Origin: Hyphomicrobiales bacterium
Lineage (GTDB): Bacteria; Pseudomonadota; Alphaproteobacteria; Rhizobiales; Rhizobiaceae
Assembly (NCBI GenBank): GCA_900472675.1
Contig: UCJA01000026.1
Location: forward strand, 33,101-97,100
Direction of reading: 5' to 3'
Length of the DNA stretch: 64,000 bases
The notes below the pieces were generated by a model, which was not told the DNA's origin, did not search any database, and was given only the letters and a program-made list of their open reading frames with translations. Positions within the stretch are counted from its first letter, which is position 1; each line of letters begins with the position of its first letter. Of the stretch, positions 25,732 through 34,064 are shown piece after piece. The position numbers were made by a program, and so were the translations under genes.

Positions 25732-27672
25732 ATGAAGCACGTCTCCCTGATTGGAAAATTTCTGACGCTGATGTCGTTCTTCGGCATTTTCGTCGTCGCA
25801 ACAGCCTTTTACAGCAGCAACAGCATCCAGACGCTAGATGCCGAATACAGCAGCCTTATCGAGCACGAGAGCCTGGCAATGCTGATGGTTGCCCGCGCCA
25901 ATCGCAACCTGCAGACAGCACATGCTGCCGCAGGCGACCTTATGATTTCCCGCACCGACGCCGACAACGCGGCCAACCTGGCGGCGTATAACAAAGCCAA
26001 GACCTCGTTTGGTGACTGGATGGACAAAGCGATGGCGGCCGTTCCCGGAAATGCCAAGCTGGCGCCGATTAAAGCGGAAGGTATGAGCGTTCTCAGTGAC
26101 GCGTGCGGCACTGTGGTGCAGCTGGGTGCGAAGGCTGTCACCGATGCTGATATCAGAGCCACGCAGGACATGTTCACCACTGACTGCAAGCCGAAGTTTG
26201 CAGCCGTTACCGAAAAACTGACGGCAGCGACAGACGAGGTGACGGCATCCGCAAAAAAGGTCAGTGACGATCTCAGCGCCAGCGCGCTGACGACCATCTA
26301 CACGACCTTCATTGCCATCATCGGCGGCCTCGCCGTCGTTCTCGTCGCTGGCTTCTTCCTGATCCGCACCTGGCTGTCCCGCCCCATCCAGCAATTGCAG
26401 GGCGCAATGCTGACGCTTGCAAAGGGGGACCTGACGGTTTCAGTGGATGGCACGGACCGGCGCGACGAGGTGGGCCAGATGGCCAAGGCCCTGCAGGTGT
26501 TCAAGGACAATGGCCTGCGCAGCAAGGAGTTGGAGCAGGAAGCCGAGCAGAACCGTACCACGCGGGAAGCCGATCAGATCCGCAGTGCCGAGGTCGAGCG
26601 GCAGCGGAGCCAGGCCATGGCACAGGCGACCAATGGTCTGGCGGAAGGCCTGAAGCGCCTTTCGGCCGGAGACCTGACGTTCCAGCTGGAACAGGCTTTC
26701 GCCTCGGACTTCGAAGCACTGAGGGCCGATTTCAACTCGGCGGTCAGCCAGTTGCGCGACACCATTCACTCGGTCGCAACCGCGACAAATGCCATCGACG
26801 GCGGATCACGCGAGCTCAGCCAGAGTGCCGGCGATCTCTCCAAGCGCACCGAACAGCAGGCCGCATCCCTTGAGGAGACGGCAGCAGCGCTGGACGAGAT
26901 TACCGCCAACGTCACGACCTCGTCCGGACGCACGGAAGAGGCGCGCGCCATGGCGATCGAGGCCAACCAATCCGCTGCCCAATCTGGCGCGGTCGTGGCC
27001 AAGGCCGTCGACGCCATGCAGCGGATCGAGCACTCGTCGTCGCAGATCTCCAACATCATCGGCGTGATCGATGAGATCGCTTTCCAGACCAACCTTCTGG
27101 CTCTCAATGCCGGCGTCGAAGCGGCGCGTGCCGGGGAAGCGGGCAAGGGCTTTGCGGTCGTTGCCCAGGAAGTGCGCGAACTGGCACAGCGTTCGGCCCA
27201 GGCCGCCAAGGAGATCAAGGAGCTGATCCGCAACTCGGCCCACGAGGTGCAGAGCGGCGTGGAACTGGTGAGCGCCACGGGCAATGCCCTGCAGGTGATC
27301 CAGAACCATGTGGTTGCGATCAACACCCAGCTCGATGCCATCGCGACCTCGGCCAAGGAACAGTCTGTCGGCCTGTCGCAGGTGAACGTGGCCGTCAACC
27401 AGATGGACCAGGTGACCCAGCAGAACGCTGCCATGGTGGAAGAGGCAACTGCCGCCAGCGGCACGCTCGCCACGGAAGCGCAGCGGTTGCGCGAACTGGT
27501 GGGGCGCTTCAACACCGAAACATCGCGGCCCGCGGCACGCCAGGCATGGGCCGCCGAGCCGGCACCGAGCCGCCCTGCTCCCTCGCCGGCGCGCAATCTC
27601 GCCAAGAAGGTCGCCTCGGCCTTTGGCGGATCGTCTGCCGCTGCGGCCGCAACGAGCTGGGAAGAGTTTTAA
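25732..27672 (+). CDS. Methyl-accepting chemotaxis protein
   Basis: A 646-residue membrane chemoreceptor. An N-terminal helix (about 8-28) and a second near 185-207 frame a periplasmic domain of about 155 residues resembling four-helix-bundle sensors. HAMP follows (SRPIQQLQGAMLTLAKGDL), then a second HAMP-like stretch, and the signalling hairpin with IDEIAFQTNLLALNAGVEAA (in part). The protein ends WEEF after a flexible Pro/Ala-rich linker, like the tail pentapeptide that recruits CheR. ATG 25732 is used; a GTG directly before it is possible. The ligand is unknown. Confidence 0.95.
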   Translation: MKHVSLIGKFLTLMSFFGIFVVATAFYSSNSIQTLDAEYSSLIEHESLAMLMVARANRNLQTAHAAAGDLMISRTDADNAANLAAYNKAKTSFGDWMDKAMAAVPGNAKLAPIKAEGMSVLSDACGTVVQLGAKAVTDADIRATQDMFTTDCKPKFAAVTEKLTAATDEVTASAKKVSDDLSASALTTIYTTFIAIIGGLAVVLVAGFFLIRTWLSRPIQQLQGAMLTLAKGDLTVSVDGTDRRDEVGQMAKALQVFKDNGLRSKELEQEAEQNRTTREADQIRSAEVERQRSQAMAQATNGLAEGLKRLSAGDLTFQLEQAFASDFEALRADFNSAVSQLRDTIHSVATATNAIDGGSRELSQSAGDLSKRTEQQAASLEETAAALDEITANVTTSSGRTEEARAMAIEANQSAAQSGAVVAKAVDAMQRIEHSSSQISNIIGVIDEIAFQTNLLALNAGVEAARAGEAGKGFAVVAQEVRELAQRSAQAAKEIKELIRNSAHEVQSGVELVSATGNALQVIQNHVVAINTQLDAIATSAKEQSVGLSQVNVAVNQMDQVTQQNAAMVEEATAASGTLATEAQRLRELVGRFNTETSRPAARQAWAAEPAPSRPAPSPARNLAKKVASAFGGSSAAAAATSWEEF

Positions 27673-27700
27673 CCCGGTAAGCTCCCCGCTTTCGCACCAG

Positions 27701-27727
27701 AAAGGGCGGTCTTCGGATCGCCCTTTT
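27701..27727. terminator. Intrinsic terminator after the chemoreceptor
   Basis: AAAGGGCG at 27701-27708 pairs with CGCCCTTT beginning at 27719, followed by further T residues. It lies between convergent genes and probably serves both. The loop GTCTTCGGAT is nearly the same as in the groEL terminator. Confidence 0.88.
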
Positions 27728-27730
27728 TCG

Positions 27731-28765
27731 TTACGCGTTGAGCTGAGCCGCCCGGTTTGCCAGCGCCGCCAATGTCATCTCCACAGCCTTCCGGTGCACC
27801 TCTGCCCGTACCACGCCTTGTGCATCCACCCAGAGATCCGGGTTGGAGCGGCGGGCGGTTTCCGTGCCTTCCGGCAGCAGCGTATAGTGACCGACATCGA
27901 CCCCCAGGCTCTGCAGACGGCTGTTCGGCAGGCGCTCCTGCAGCCAGGCGGCGCAGAGATCATAGGGGGCTTCCCGGTCTGCCTCGCCGCAGAGAAGCGT
28001 GACGGGAAGGTCGATGCCGCGCAGGCTCACTTCCGTAAAACCCCGGACAGGCGGCGCCGGCGCAATCGCGACCACGGCGGCGAGGCGCTCATCCCGGTAG
28101 TCCAGCGACTGCCGTTCCCAGGAGGCGCGAAACACGGGGCTTGAGGCCAGCAGCGGCTCGATCCGGGATGCCACGTCCGGCATCTCCTTCGGGCCGCTGG
28201 CAAAGGGATATTGCCGGACAAAGGCCATGACCCGATCGGTCTGCGTGATCGCGCCGGCGAGCGCCAGAGCCGTATAGCCGCCCAGCGAAAAGCCGGCGGC
28301 CGCGACATCAGACAGGTTCAGGCGTTGCGCAAACAGTCCATCGACACTCAGCAAGTCCAGCAGGACCGTGAGGTCGCGGGCACGTTCCCACCAGCAGAGA
28401 AAGCCTTCCGGCCGGTAGGCTTCGGTTGCCGTATTGCCATGGTGATCGACGCCGAGCACGACGAAGCCTTCTGCGGCCAGTGCAGCAGCCAGCCAGCCGA
28501 GGCCGGAGGCGGATCCGCCCGTGCCATGCGAGAGCATCACCACCGGATAGCGAGCTTGCGTTTCAGACAGCGGGGCATCGACGCCGAGAAGACCCAGGCT
28601 GTAGAGCGCCCGGCCCGGCGGAACGGTGATCTCCGTCTCGACCGCGCCTTCTGCTGCCGGATACCAAGCCGACCAGCGCAGAGGACGTGGACTGTCGCCG
28701 GTCCAGTTCCGGCGTTCCTCATCGAGCACGAGGCCGGTTCGAAACCCTACTGTCATGATCGCCAC
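27731..28765 (-). CDS. Alpha/beta hydrolase, PAF-acetylhydrolase/dienelactone-hydrolase-like
   Basis: A 344-residue cytoplasmic alpha/beta hydrolase. The oxyanion region is LSHGTGGSASGL (79-90), the nucleophile is Ser160 in GFSLGG, an acid is likely in CGEADREAPYD, and His follows in DVGHYTLLPEG. It resembles bacterial proteins annotated as dienelactone hydrolase or platelet-activating-factor acetylhydrolase-like; the substrate is not known. GTG 28765 is chosen because GGGGAG lies about six bases before it; ATG 28756 is the alternative. It is divergent from doxX across a region with regular inverted repeats. Confidence 0.82.
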   Translation of the reverse strand: MAIMTVGFRTGLVLDEERRNWTGDSPRPLRWSAWYPAAEGAVETEITVPPGRALYSLGLLGVDAPLSETQARYPVVMLSHGTGGSASGLGWLAAALAAEGFVVLGVDHHGNTATEAYRPEGFLCWWERARDLTVLLDLLSVDGLFAQRLNLSDVAAAGFSLGGYTALALAGAITQTDRVMAFVRQYPFASGPKEMPDVASRIEPLLASSPVFRASWERQSLDYRDERLAAVVAIAPAPPVRGFTEVSLRGIDLPVTLLCGEADREAPYDLCAAWLQERLPNSRLQSLGVDVGHYTLLPEGTETARRSNPDLWVDAQGVVRAEVHRKAVEMTLAALANRAAQLNA

Positions 28766-28856
28766 GCTATCTCCCCTTCACCCGTCTGCCCGCCGGCAGG
28801 ATAGGAATATTCTCCAGATAATTTCAATACTGGCGTCAGGGTGATGCTGGAAAGCG

Positions 28857-28894
28857 TTGTTCAACAATGTGGAACAATTCGTCTCCGATTGTTC
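28857..28894. promoter_or_regulatory. Array of TTGTTC/GAACAA half-sites, candidate operator for doxX and/or the hydrolase
   Basis: TTGTTC at 28857-28862 faces GAACAA at 28872-28877 across nine bases, and GAACAAT at 28872-28878 faces ATTGTTC at 28888-28894, again across nine bases. Three half-sites in alternating orientation, 15 and 16 bases apart, sit between divergent genes and 90 bases before doxX. A dimeric repressor or activator is the natural reading; no regulator gene is adjacent. Confidence 0.5.
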
Positions 28895-28983
28895 ATCTTT
28901 CGCGCATGCCTAGAGATCGCTAGGTTCCGCTTCAGAAAATTCACCTGCTCCGGATGTCCGGGGCATGCCTCGGAGACCTTCTC

Positions 28984-29433
28984 ATGTCCACGACCCAAAA
29001 CATGGTGCTGCTCGTCGCCCGTATCCTTCTGTCCTTCATGTTCATCTATTCCGGCTTCGGCAAGCTGATGGATCCGTCCGGCACTGCCGGCATGATCACC
29101 GGCGCCGGCATGCCTGCTGCCACGGCATTGGCCTATCTGGCCGGCCTGTTTGAACTGGTGACCGGCGTTGCCGTGCTCATCGGCTTCCAGACCAAGGTTG
29201 TCGGCTGGGCGCTGGCGCTGTTTTGTGTGTTCACCGGCGTGATGTTCCACTCGGGTACGGTTGCCGTCCCCGGCTGGCCTGATGCCGCCCTCGGCTGGAT
29301 CAACGCCCTCAACGGCATCATGCTGATGAAGAACTTCACGCTGGCCGGCGCCTACATCCTGCTCGCCACCTTCGGCCCCGGCCTCTATTCGGTCGATGCC
29401 CGTCGCGGCACTGCCGTCGCCATCGCTGCCTAA
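28984..29433 (+). CDS. DoxX family membrane protein
   Basis: A 149-residue inner-membrane protein with four predicted helices and the DoxX pattern LLVARILLSFMFIYSGFGKL at the start (in part). DoxX proteins are often linked to thiol redox stress and quinone chemistry, but the reaction is not established for this group. ATG 28984 is supported by GGAGA at 28974-28978; an upstream in-frame ATG at 28954 has no ribosome site. A strong hairpin terminator follows at 29464. Confidence 0.88.
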   Translation: MSTTQNMVLLVARILLSFMFIYSGFGKLMDPSGTAGMITGAGMPAATALAYLAGLFELVTGVAVLIGFQTKVVGWALALFCVFTGVMFHSGTVAVPGWPDAALGWINALNGIMLMKNFTLAGAYILLATFGPGLYSVDARRGTAVAIAA

Positions 29434-29463
29434 CCACGAGACCACAACGTCCTCCCAAGACGT

Positions 29464-29497
29464 AAATGCCCGCCGGACAGTGGTTCGGCGGGCATTT
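29464..29497. terminator. Bidirectional terminator between doxX and hisG
   Basis: AAATGCCCGCCG at 29464-29475 pairs with CGGCGGGCATTT at 29486-29497, followed by a T run to 29500. The A run on the left and T run on the right make it usable in both directions, ending doxX and the convergent hisG transcript. Confidence 0.92.
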
Positions 29498-29521
29498 TTT
29501 GTCCTGGCGTCTGGACGCCAA

Positions 29522-30217
29522 TCAGAGTGCTGCGCGAACAGCCGTGACGATCGCCGCAACGCGCGGATCCGCATCATGGGCGGGCTTGCGGGCGCGCACC
29601 AGGCAGGCCTGCGATTTCAGGATCACGCCGTCAGACAGGATCTTCAGATGGTTGGCCTTCAGGGTCGAGCCGGTCGAGGTGATGTCGACGATGATATCCG
29701 CCTGGCCGGCTGCCGGCGCGCCTTCGGTTGCACCCAGGCTTTCGACGATGCGGTAGAGCTGGATACCGTGCTGCGACGAGAAATGCTGCTGCGTCAGCCG
29801 CCAGTATTTGGTGGCGATCTGCAGGCGGCGACCGTGGCGGGAGCGGAAATCGGAGGCGACATCGCCAAGGTCGGCCATGGTGTCCACGTCGAGCCAGATC
29901 TCCGGCACGGCCACCACGACATCGGCGCGACCAAAGCCAAGCGGCGCGACGATCTCGACCCGGGTATCGGCGTCGCTCAGGCCTTCGCGGATGAGGTCTT
30001 CGCCGGTGACGCCGAAATCGACGCTGCCGGCGCCGAGTTCGCGGGCAATCTCCGAGGCTGACAGGAAGGCGATCTCTATGTGTTCGGCGCCCTCAACGCG
30101 ACCACGGTAGGAGCGGTCATTGCCGACGGCGACGATCGGAAGGCCGGCGCGCTCGAAGATAGCGGCAGCTTCTTCCTTCATGCGGCCCTTGGACGGCAGG
30201 GCAATCGTAACGGTCAT
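29522..30217 (-). CDS. hisG: ATP phosphoribosyltransferase catalytic subunit, short form
   Basis: A 231-residue enzyme for the first step of histidine synthesis, joining ATP and PRPP. It is the short HisG form that lacks the C-terminal regulatory domain and needs HisZ, which is encoded next door. Visible family features are the start VTIALPSKGRMKEE, GVTGEDLI, and the PRPP-binding loop DIIVDITSTGSTLKAN. ATG 30217 overlaps the hisZ stop (TGATG), so translation is coupled and the two subunits can be made in balance. Confidence 0.95.
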   Translation of the reverse strand: MTVTIALPSKGRMKEEAAAIFERAGLPIVAVGNDRSYRGRVEGAEHIEIAFLSASEIARELGAGSVDFGVTGEDLIREGLSDADTRVEIVAPLGFGRADVVVAVPEIWLDVDTMADLGDVASDFRSRHGRRLQIATKYWRLTQQHFSSQHGIQLYRIVESLGATEGAPAAGQADIIVDITSTGSTLKANHLKILSDGVILKSQACLVRARKPAHDADPRVAAIVTAVRAAL

Positions 30218-31332
30218 CAGCGTGCCCTCGCCTGTTCGATCCGGTCCAGCCACAGCGAAAAGCCGACGGCCGGAATATCCTCGCGGGCACCGAGCAAGGT
30301 CAGCAGACGATCGAAGCGCCCGCCGCCGGCGAGAACGGCATCCTCGTTCGCCCGGGTCACTTCGAAGACCAGGCCGGTGTAATAATCGAGCGGACGGCCG
30401 AAGGCAGCGCGGTAGGTGACACCGGAGAGATCCATGCCGAGATCGGCCAGCGCTTCCACCCGCTGTTCGAAGCCTTTGAGCGCCGGGGCAAGCGACAGGC
30501 CCGCGGCATCGCCAAAGCCGGCCAGCGCTGCGGGCGCCTCCGCCAGCGGCAGTTCCAGCGACAGGAATTCGCTGAGCAGCAACAGGGCCGTGCCATCCAG
30601 CCGGGTTTCCGCCAGCGCCAGCTTTTCCTTCAGCCGTGCGGCGATCTCGCGCGGGGAGCGGCTGGCATTGGTGGAATAGCCGGTCTCCTGCATGGTCCGG
30701 TCGATATGGTCGATCAGCGCCGCCTCATCCTGGCGCACCAGGGCCGCGGTTTCTGCCGAGAGACCGGCGACCGCCTGCGGGCTGGCCAGCCGCTGCAGCA
30801 GTTGTTTCAGCTGCGCCGTATTGCCGAATGACTGGATCAGCCGCTTCTGCCAGCCGGACGGCAGGCCGAGCGCGCGGACCACCGCCTCGAACACGCCCTG
30901 GTCGCCCAGGCGCACGGACAGGCGACGGCCGGGGAGCAGGTTTGCCAAAACCTGCAGCGCATCCGTCACGGCGCGGGCATCGGCAGCGGCAATATCGGTT
31001 TCGCCGAGATCCTCGATGCCGGCCTGGTAGAACTCGTTGTCGCCATCGCGACGCTGGCGAAACACCTCGCCGAGATAGCAATAGCGGCGCGGCGTGCCCG
31101 TCACGGTCTCGATGTGGCGCAGGCAGACGGGAATAGTGAATTCCGGACGCAGGCAGAGGCTTTCGCCGGTCTCGCTTTCGGTCAGGAAGATGCGGCGGCG
31201 CAGGTCCTCGCCGGCCATGTCGAGAAAGGGCGCTGCCGGCTGGATGACCGGCGTATCGATGCGCTGCGCACCGCGGGCGGCAAAATCATCCAGCAGCGGG
31301 CCGGCAAATTCCGGCATGTTGATCAGCGGCAT
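30217..31332 (-). CDS. hisZ: ATP phosphoribosyltransferase regulatory subunit HisZ
   Basis: A 371-residue paralogue of histidyl-tRNA synthetase that has lost charging activity and forms the hetero-octameric ATP phosphoribosyltransferase with short HisG, giving histidine feedback control. It keeps class II synthetase-like blocks (CLRPEFTIPVCLRH, RRYCYLGEVFRQRR, and GRPLDYYTGLVFEV near the end) and the GGRFDRLLTLLG strand. It lies 15 bases downstream of hisS and overlaps hisG by one base. Confidence 0.95.
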   Translation of the reverse strand: MPLINMPEFAGPLLDDFAARGAQRIDTPVIQPAAPFLDMAGEDLRRRIFLTESETGESLCLRPEFTIPVCLRHIETVTGTPRRYCYLGEVFRQRRDGDNEFYQAGIEDLGETDIAAADARAVTDALQVLANLLPGRRLSVRLGDQGVFEAVVRALGLPSGWQKRLIQSFGNTAQLKQLLQRLASPQAVAGLSAETAALVRQDEAALIDHIDRTMQETGYSTNASRSPREIAARLKEKLALAETRLDGTALLLLSEFLSLELPLAEAPAALAGFGDAAGLSLAPALKGFEQRVEALADLGMDLSGVTYRAAFGRPLDYYTGLVFEVTRANEDAVLAGGGRFDRLLTLLGAREDIPAVGFSLWLDRIEQARAR

Positions 31333-31347
31333 GGGACAGCTCCCAAA

Positions 31348-32841
31348 TCAAGCATTCTTCGCCCGCCTGCGGTCTTCGGCCTGTGCCGCGAGGATTTCCT
31401 TAACCTTGGCGACGAGATCGGCTTCAGGCACGACCTCCTGCGCGACGCGGGCCTCGCGCCAGGAAGCGTTGTCCTCGATCTCGCCCGACAGGCGCTTGCC
31501 CTCGATCAGGTCCTTGATCTGCACGACGCCTTCGGCCCGCTCGTTGCCGCCCTGGATGATGGCGATCGAGCAACCGCGACGATCGGCATATTTCAGCTGG
31601 TCGCCGATCTTCTTCTTGGCGCTGCCCTGGTACATTTCCGCGCGGATGCCTTCGTTGCGCAAAGCCTGCGCGAAGCGCTGGTAGGCGCCCAGGCTTTCGA
31701 CGTCTGCATCCATGATGGTGACGAGAACGGGCGCGAGGATCTCGTCCTGCCCCAGCTTGCCGAGGTTTTTGAGCGCCGTCATCAGCCGCGAGACGCCGAT
31801 CGAGAAACCCGTGGCCGGCACCGGCTGGCCCATGAATCGCGACACGAGGCCGTCATAGCGACCGCCGCCGCCGACCGACCCGAAGACGACCTTTTCGCCT
31901 TTTTCATTGGTAACGTCGAAGGTGAGTTCGGCTTCAAATACGGGGCCGGTGTAGTATTCCAAGCCACGAATGACCGACGGATCAATCTTGATACGGGTGG
32001 AGTCATACCCGGCAGCGACGACCATTGCTTCGATCTGCATAAGTTCAGCCTGACCCTGATCGTAAAGCTCGCTCGTTGGATGAAAGCTGTCGTCCGTCAG
32101 ATACGAGATGACCTGAGCAATTTGTTCATCCGACAGACCCGCGCCCTTGGTGAAATCTCCGGATTCATCTTTACGACCACCGCCAAGAAGCAATTTGACC
32201 CCGTTGAGACCAAACTTGTCGAGCTTGTCGATCGCTCGAAGCACGTTCAGACGCTGGCCGGACTTTTCGTCGCCACTCAAACCGATGGCATCGAGGACGC
32301 CATCAAAAACCTTGCGGTTGTTCACCCGGATCACATAGTCGCCGCGCGCGATGCCCAGCGCTTCCATGGTGTCGGCCATCATCATGCACATTTCGGCATC
32401 GGCATGGACGCCGGGCGCGCCGACTGTATCGGCATCGAACTGCATGAACTGGCGGAAACGGCCGGGACCGGGCTTTTCATTGCGGAAGACATAGCCCTGG
32501 CGATAGGTGCGGTAGGGCAGCTGGATCTCGTTGAAATTTTCCGCCACATGCCGGGCGAGCGGCGCCGTCAGATCGTAGCGCAGGCTCATCCACTGCTCGT
32601 CGTCATCCTGCAGCGAGAACACGCCTTCGTTCGGGCGGTCGCTATCGGGCAGGAATTTTCCGAGCGCATCAGTATATTCGAACTGCGGCGTCTCAATCGG
32701 GTCGAAGCCGTAGCGCTCGTAAACTTCGCGGATTTTCGCGACCATTTCATTGGTGGCATGGATATCGGCGGCCGTGCGATCGCCAAAGCCGCGCGGCAGG
32801 CGGGCCTTGAGTTTCTGGGGCTTTTTCTGCTTGTCGTTCAT
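31348..32841 (-). CDS. hisS: Histidyl-tRNA synthetase
   Basis: A 497-residue class II synthetase. Motif 2 is YRTYRQGYVFRNEKPGPGRFR (in part), the HisA motif is RGLEYYTGPVFEAEL, and motif 3 is GGGGRYDGL followed by GFSIGVSRL. The HisRS insertion domain lies in the middle. ATG 32841 is used. A tract from about 31930 to 32335, mostly the insertion domain, is about 52% G+C by hand count against about 63% on the right flank; see findings. It leads the hisS-hisZ-hisG operon. Confidence 0.96.
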   Translation of the reverse strand: MNDKQKKPQKLKARLPRGFGDRTAADIHATNEMVAKIREVYERYGFDPIETPQFEYTDALGKFLPDSDRPNEGVFSLQDDDEQWMSLRYDLTAPLARHVAENFNEIQLPYRTYRQGYVFRNEKPGPGRFRQFMQFDADTVGAPGVHADAEMCMMMADTMEALGIARGDYVIRVNNRKVFDGVLDAIGLSGDEKSGQRLNVLRAIDKLDKFGLNGVKLLLGGGRKDESGDFTKGAGLSDEQIAQVISYLTDDSFHPTSELYDQGQAELMQIEAMVVAAGYDSTRIKIDPSVIRGLEYYTGPVFEAELTFDVTNEKGEKVVFGSVGGGGRYDGLVSRFMGQPVPATGFSIGVSRLMTALKNLGKLGQDEILAPVLVTIMDADVESLGAYQRFAQALRNEGIRAEMYQGSAKKKIGDQLKYADRRGCSIAIIQGGNERAEGVVQIKDLIEGKRLSGEIEDNASWREARVAQEVVPEADLVAKVKEILAAQAEDRRRAKNA

Positions 32842-32986
32842 GATCGATATCCATTGCCAGCGGCCCGCGCAAAGGGCCGGAATTGTGAGCGGTTTCTTAG
32901 AGGATCGAGGCTTGAGCGGCAAGGGCGGCGGCTAGCGAAGAGGCGGGGGCAGTGGTATAAAGACCGCGAGCAAAGGGGCTTCCACC

Positions 32987-33220
32987 ATGAACAAGCGTAT
33001 TTCGATCGAAATACCTGAGCCGATGTATCTGCTGCTCAATCGTTATGCAGATCTGCATGGCTTCGATGCCGATTCCTACATTGCACAGGTGCTCCATAGG
33101 CATCTTGAAGATTTGGATGACATCGCTGCGGCAGAGGCGGCGATGGAGCGAATTCGTAACGGCAACTCAAAGACATACACCATGGATCAGCTTGAAACCG
33201 AATTGGGTTTCAAAGATTGA
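32987..33220 (+). CDS. RelB-like antitoxin without an adjacent toxin
   Basis: A 77-residue protein resembling DNA-binding antitoxins of the RelB/DUF6290 type: an N-terminal ribbon-helix-helix (MNKRISIEIPEPMYLLLNRY) and the closing SKTYTMDQLETELGFKD, which usually wraps a RelE/ParE toxin. The start at ATG 32987 is the natural one (CTTCCACC precedes it without a strong ribosome site). No RelE-like gene follows: 33221-33254 is a short gap and the next gene is unrelated. It may be a lone antitoxin, a regulator, or the remnant of a lost pair. Confidence 0.78.
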   Translation: MNKRISIEIPEPMYLLLNRYADLHGFDADSYIAQVLHRHLEDLDDIAAAEAAMERIRNGNSKTYTMDQLETELGFKD

Positions 33221-33254
33221 CGGGCGACGTCGAAGTCGGATCTATAGCTAGCTC

Positions 33255-34007
33255 ATGATCCTCGAAGCCCTGCAGTATGCCGCGACCGTGTCGGTCACCG
33301 GCACAGAATTTCGGTCACACGTCCGCTCCTCGGTCAGCCTGTGGTCGCGGGCGAACCGTTGCACCAAGGCATGGGCGAGCCATGAGGACAATTGCAAGGC
33401 TTTCGTCCGGGAGGCGATCTCCGGCATGAAGCAGAAGCGCACCGCCGTCGTGCTCGGCTCGGGCCTGTTGCGCGACGTGCCGATCGCAGATCTTTCGCGC
33501 GCCTTCGATACGGTGGTGCTGGTCGATCTCGTGCATCTGGCAACGGTGCGGGCCTGGCTTGCCGCCAAGGGCCTGCGCAATGTGCGGCTGATCTCGCGGG
33601 ATCTGTCCGGCTTCGAGGAGGCACGGGCGGGGCGCACCCCGGAGCCGCTCGCCTTCCTGCGGCAGGTGCCTTATCTCGACCTGGTCGTGTCGGCCAATAT
33701 CCTCTCGCAGATAGGCGTGGGCTGCCAGCGACAGCTGGAGCGCGAGGGGCATGCGGCGCCCGGACCTATCCTCAAAACGCTGGCGCAGGCGCATCTGGAC
33801 GGGCTGAGACAGCAGCCCTGCAAGACCGTGCTTCTGACCGACATCCGCTATGCGGTCACCGATCGCAGCGGCACGGTGATCGATGACGGCGATCTTCTGT
33901 TCGGCGCCAAGTCCCCTGCCGCGAAGAAGCAATGGTTCTGGCCCGTCGCGCCGTTCGGCGAGCTCAATCGCGACAGCCAGGCGATACACGAGGTGATCGC
34001 CGTCTAG
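33255..34007 (+). CDS. Conserved protein with Rossmann-like, possibly methyltransferase-type, fold
   Basis: A 250-residue protein I cannot name. It starts with a helical, Trp/Cys-containing segment (SLWSRANRCTKAW) and then shows a strand-loop pattern like SAM-dependent enzymes: TAVVLGSGLLRDVP (glycine-rich loop), VVLVDLVHL (acid after strand 2), VRLISRDLSGF and LDLVVSANILSQ (strand 4). No catalytic motif is obvious. The C-terminus has WFWPVAPFGELNRDSQ. It has no signal peptide or membrane segment. Sequence style is that of a core rhizobial gene, not a recent import. ATG 33255 follows the orphan antitoxin by 34 bases. Confidence 0.7.
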   Translation: MILEALQYAATVSVTGTEFRSHVRSSVSLWSRANRCTKAWASHEDNCKAFVREAISGMKQKRTAVVLGSGLLRDVPIADLSRAFDTVVLVDLVHLATVRAWLAAKGLRNVRLISRDLSGFEEARAGRTPEPLAFLRQVPYLDLVVSANILSQIGVGCQRQLEREGHAAPGPILKTLAQAHLDGLRQQPCKTVLLTDIRYAVTDRSGTVIDDGDLLFGAKSPAAKKQWFWPVAPFGELNRDSQAIHEVIAV

Positions 34008-34064
34008 GACGGTAGCTCAAGATGGCCGGTTGATTTTGCCCCGCTTGGGTTTAAGTTCAAAAGC

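Noticed and set aside
31114..33018. Plus-strand open frame of 634 codons opposite hisS and hisZ
   Set aside because: It crosses the hisS-hisZ boundary on the wrong strand and has no conserved motif. The real plus-strand gene here starts at 32987 in another frame.
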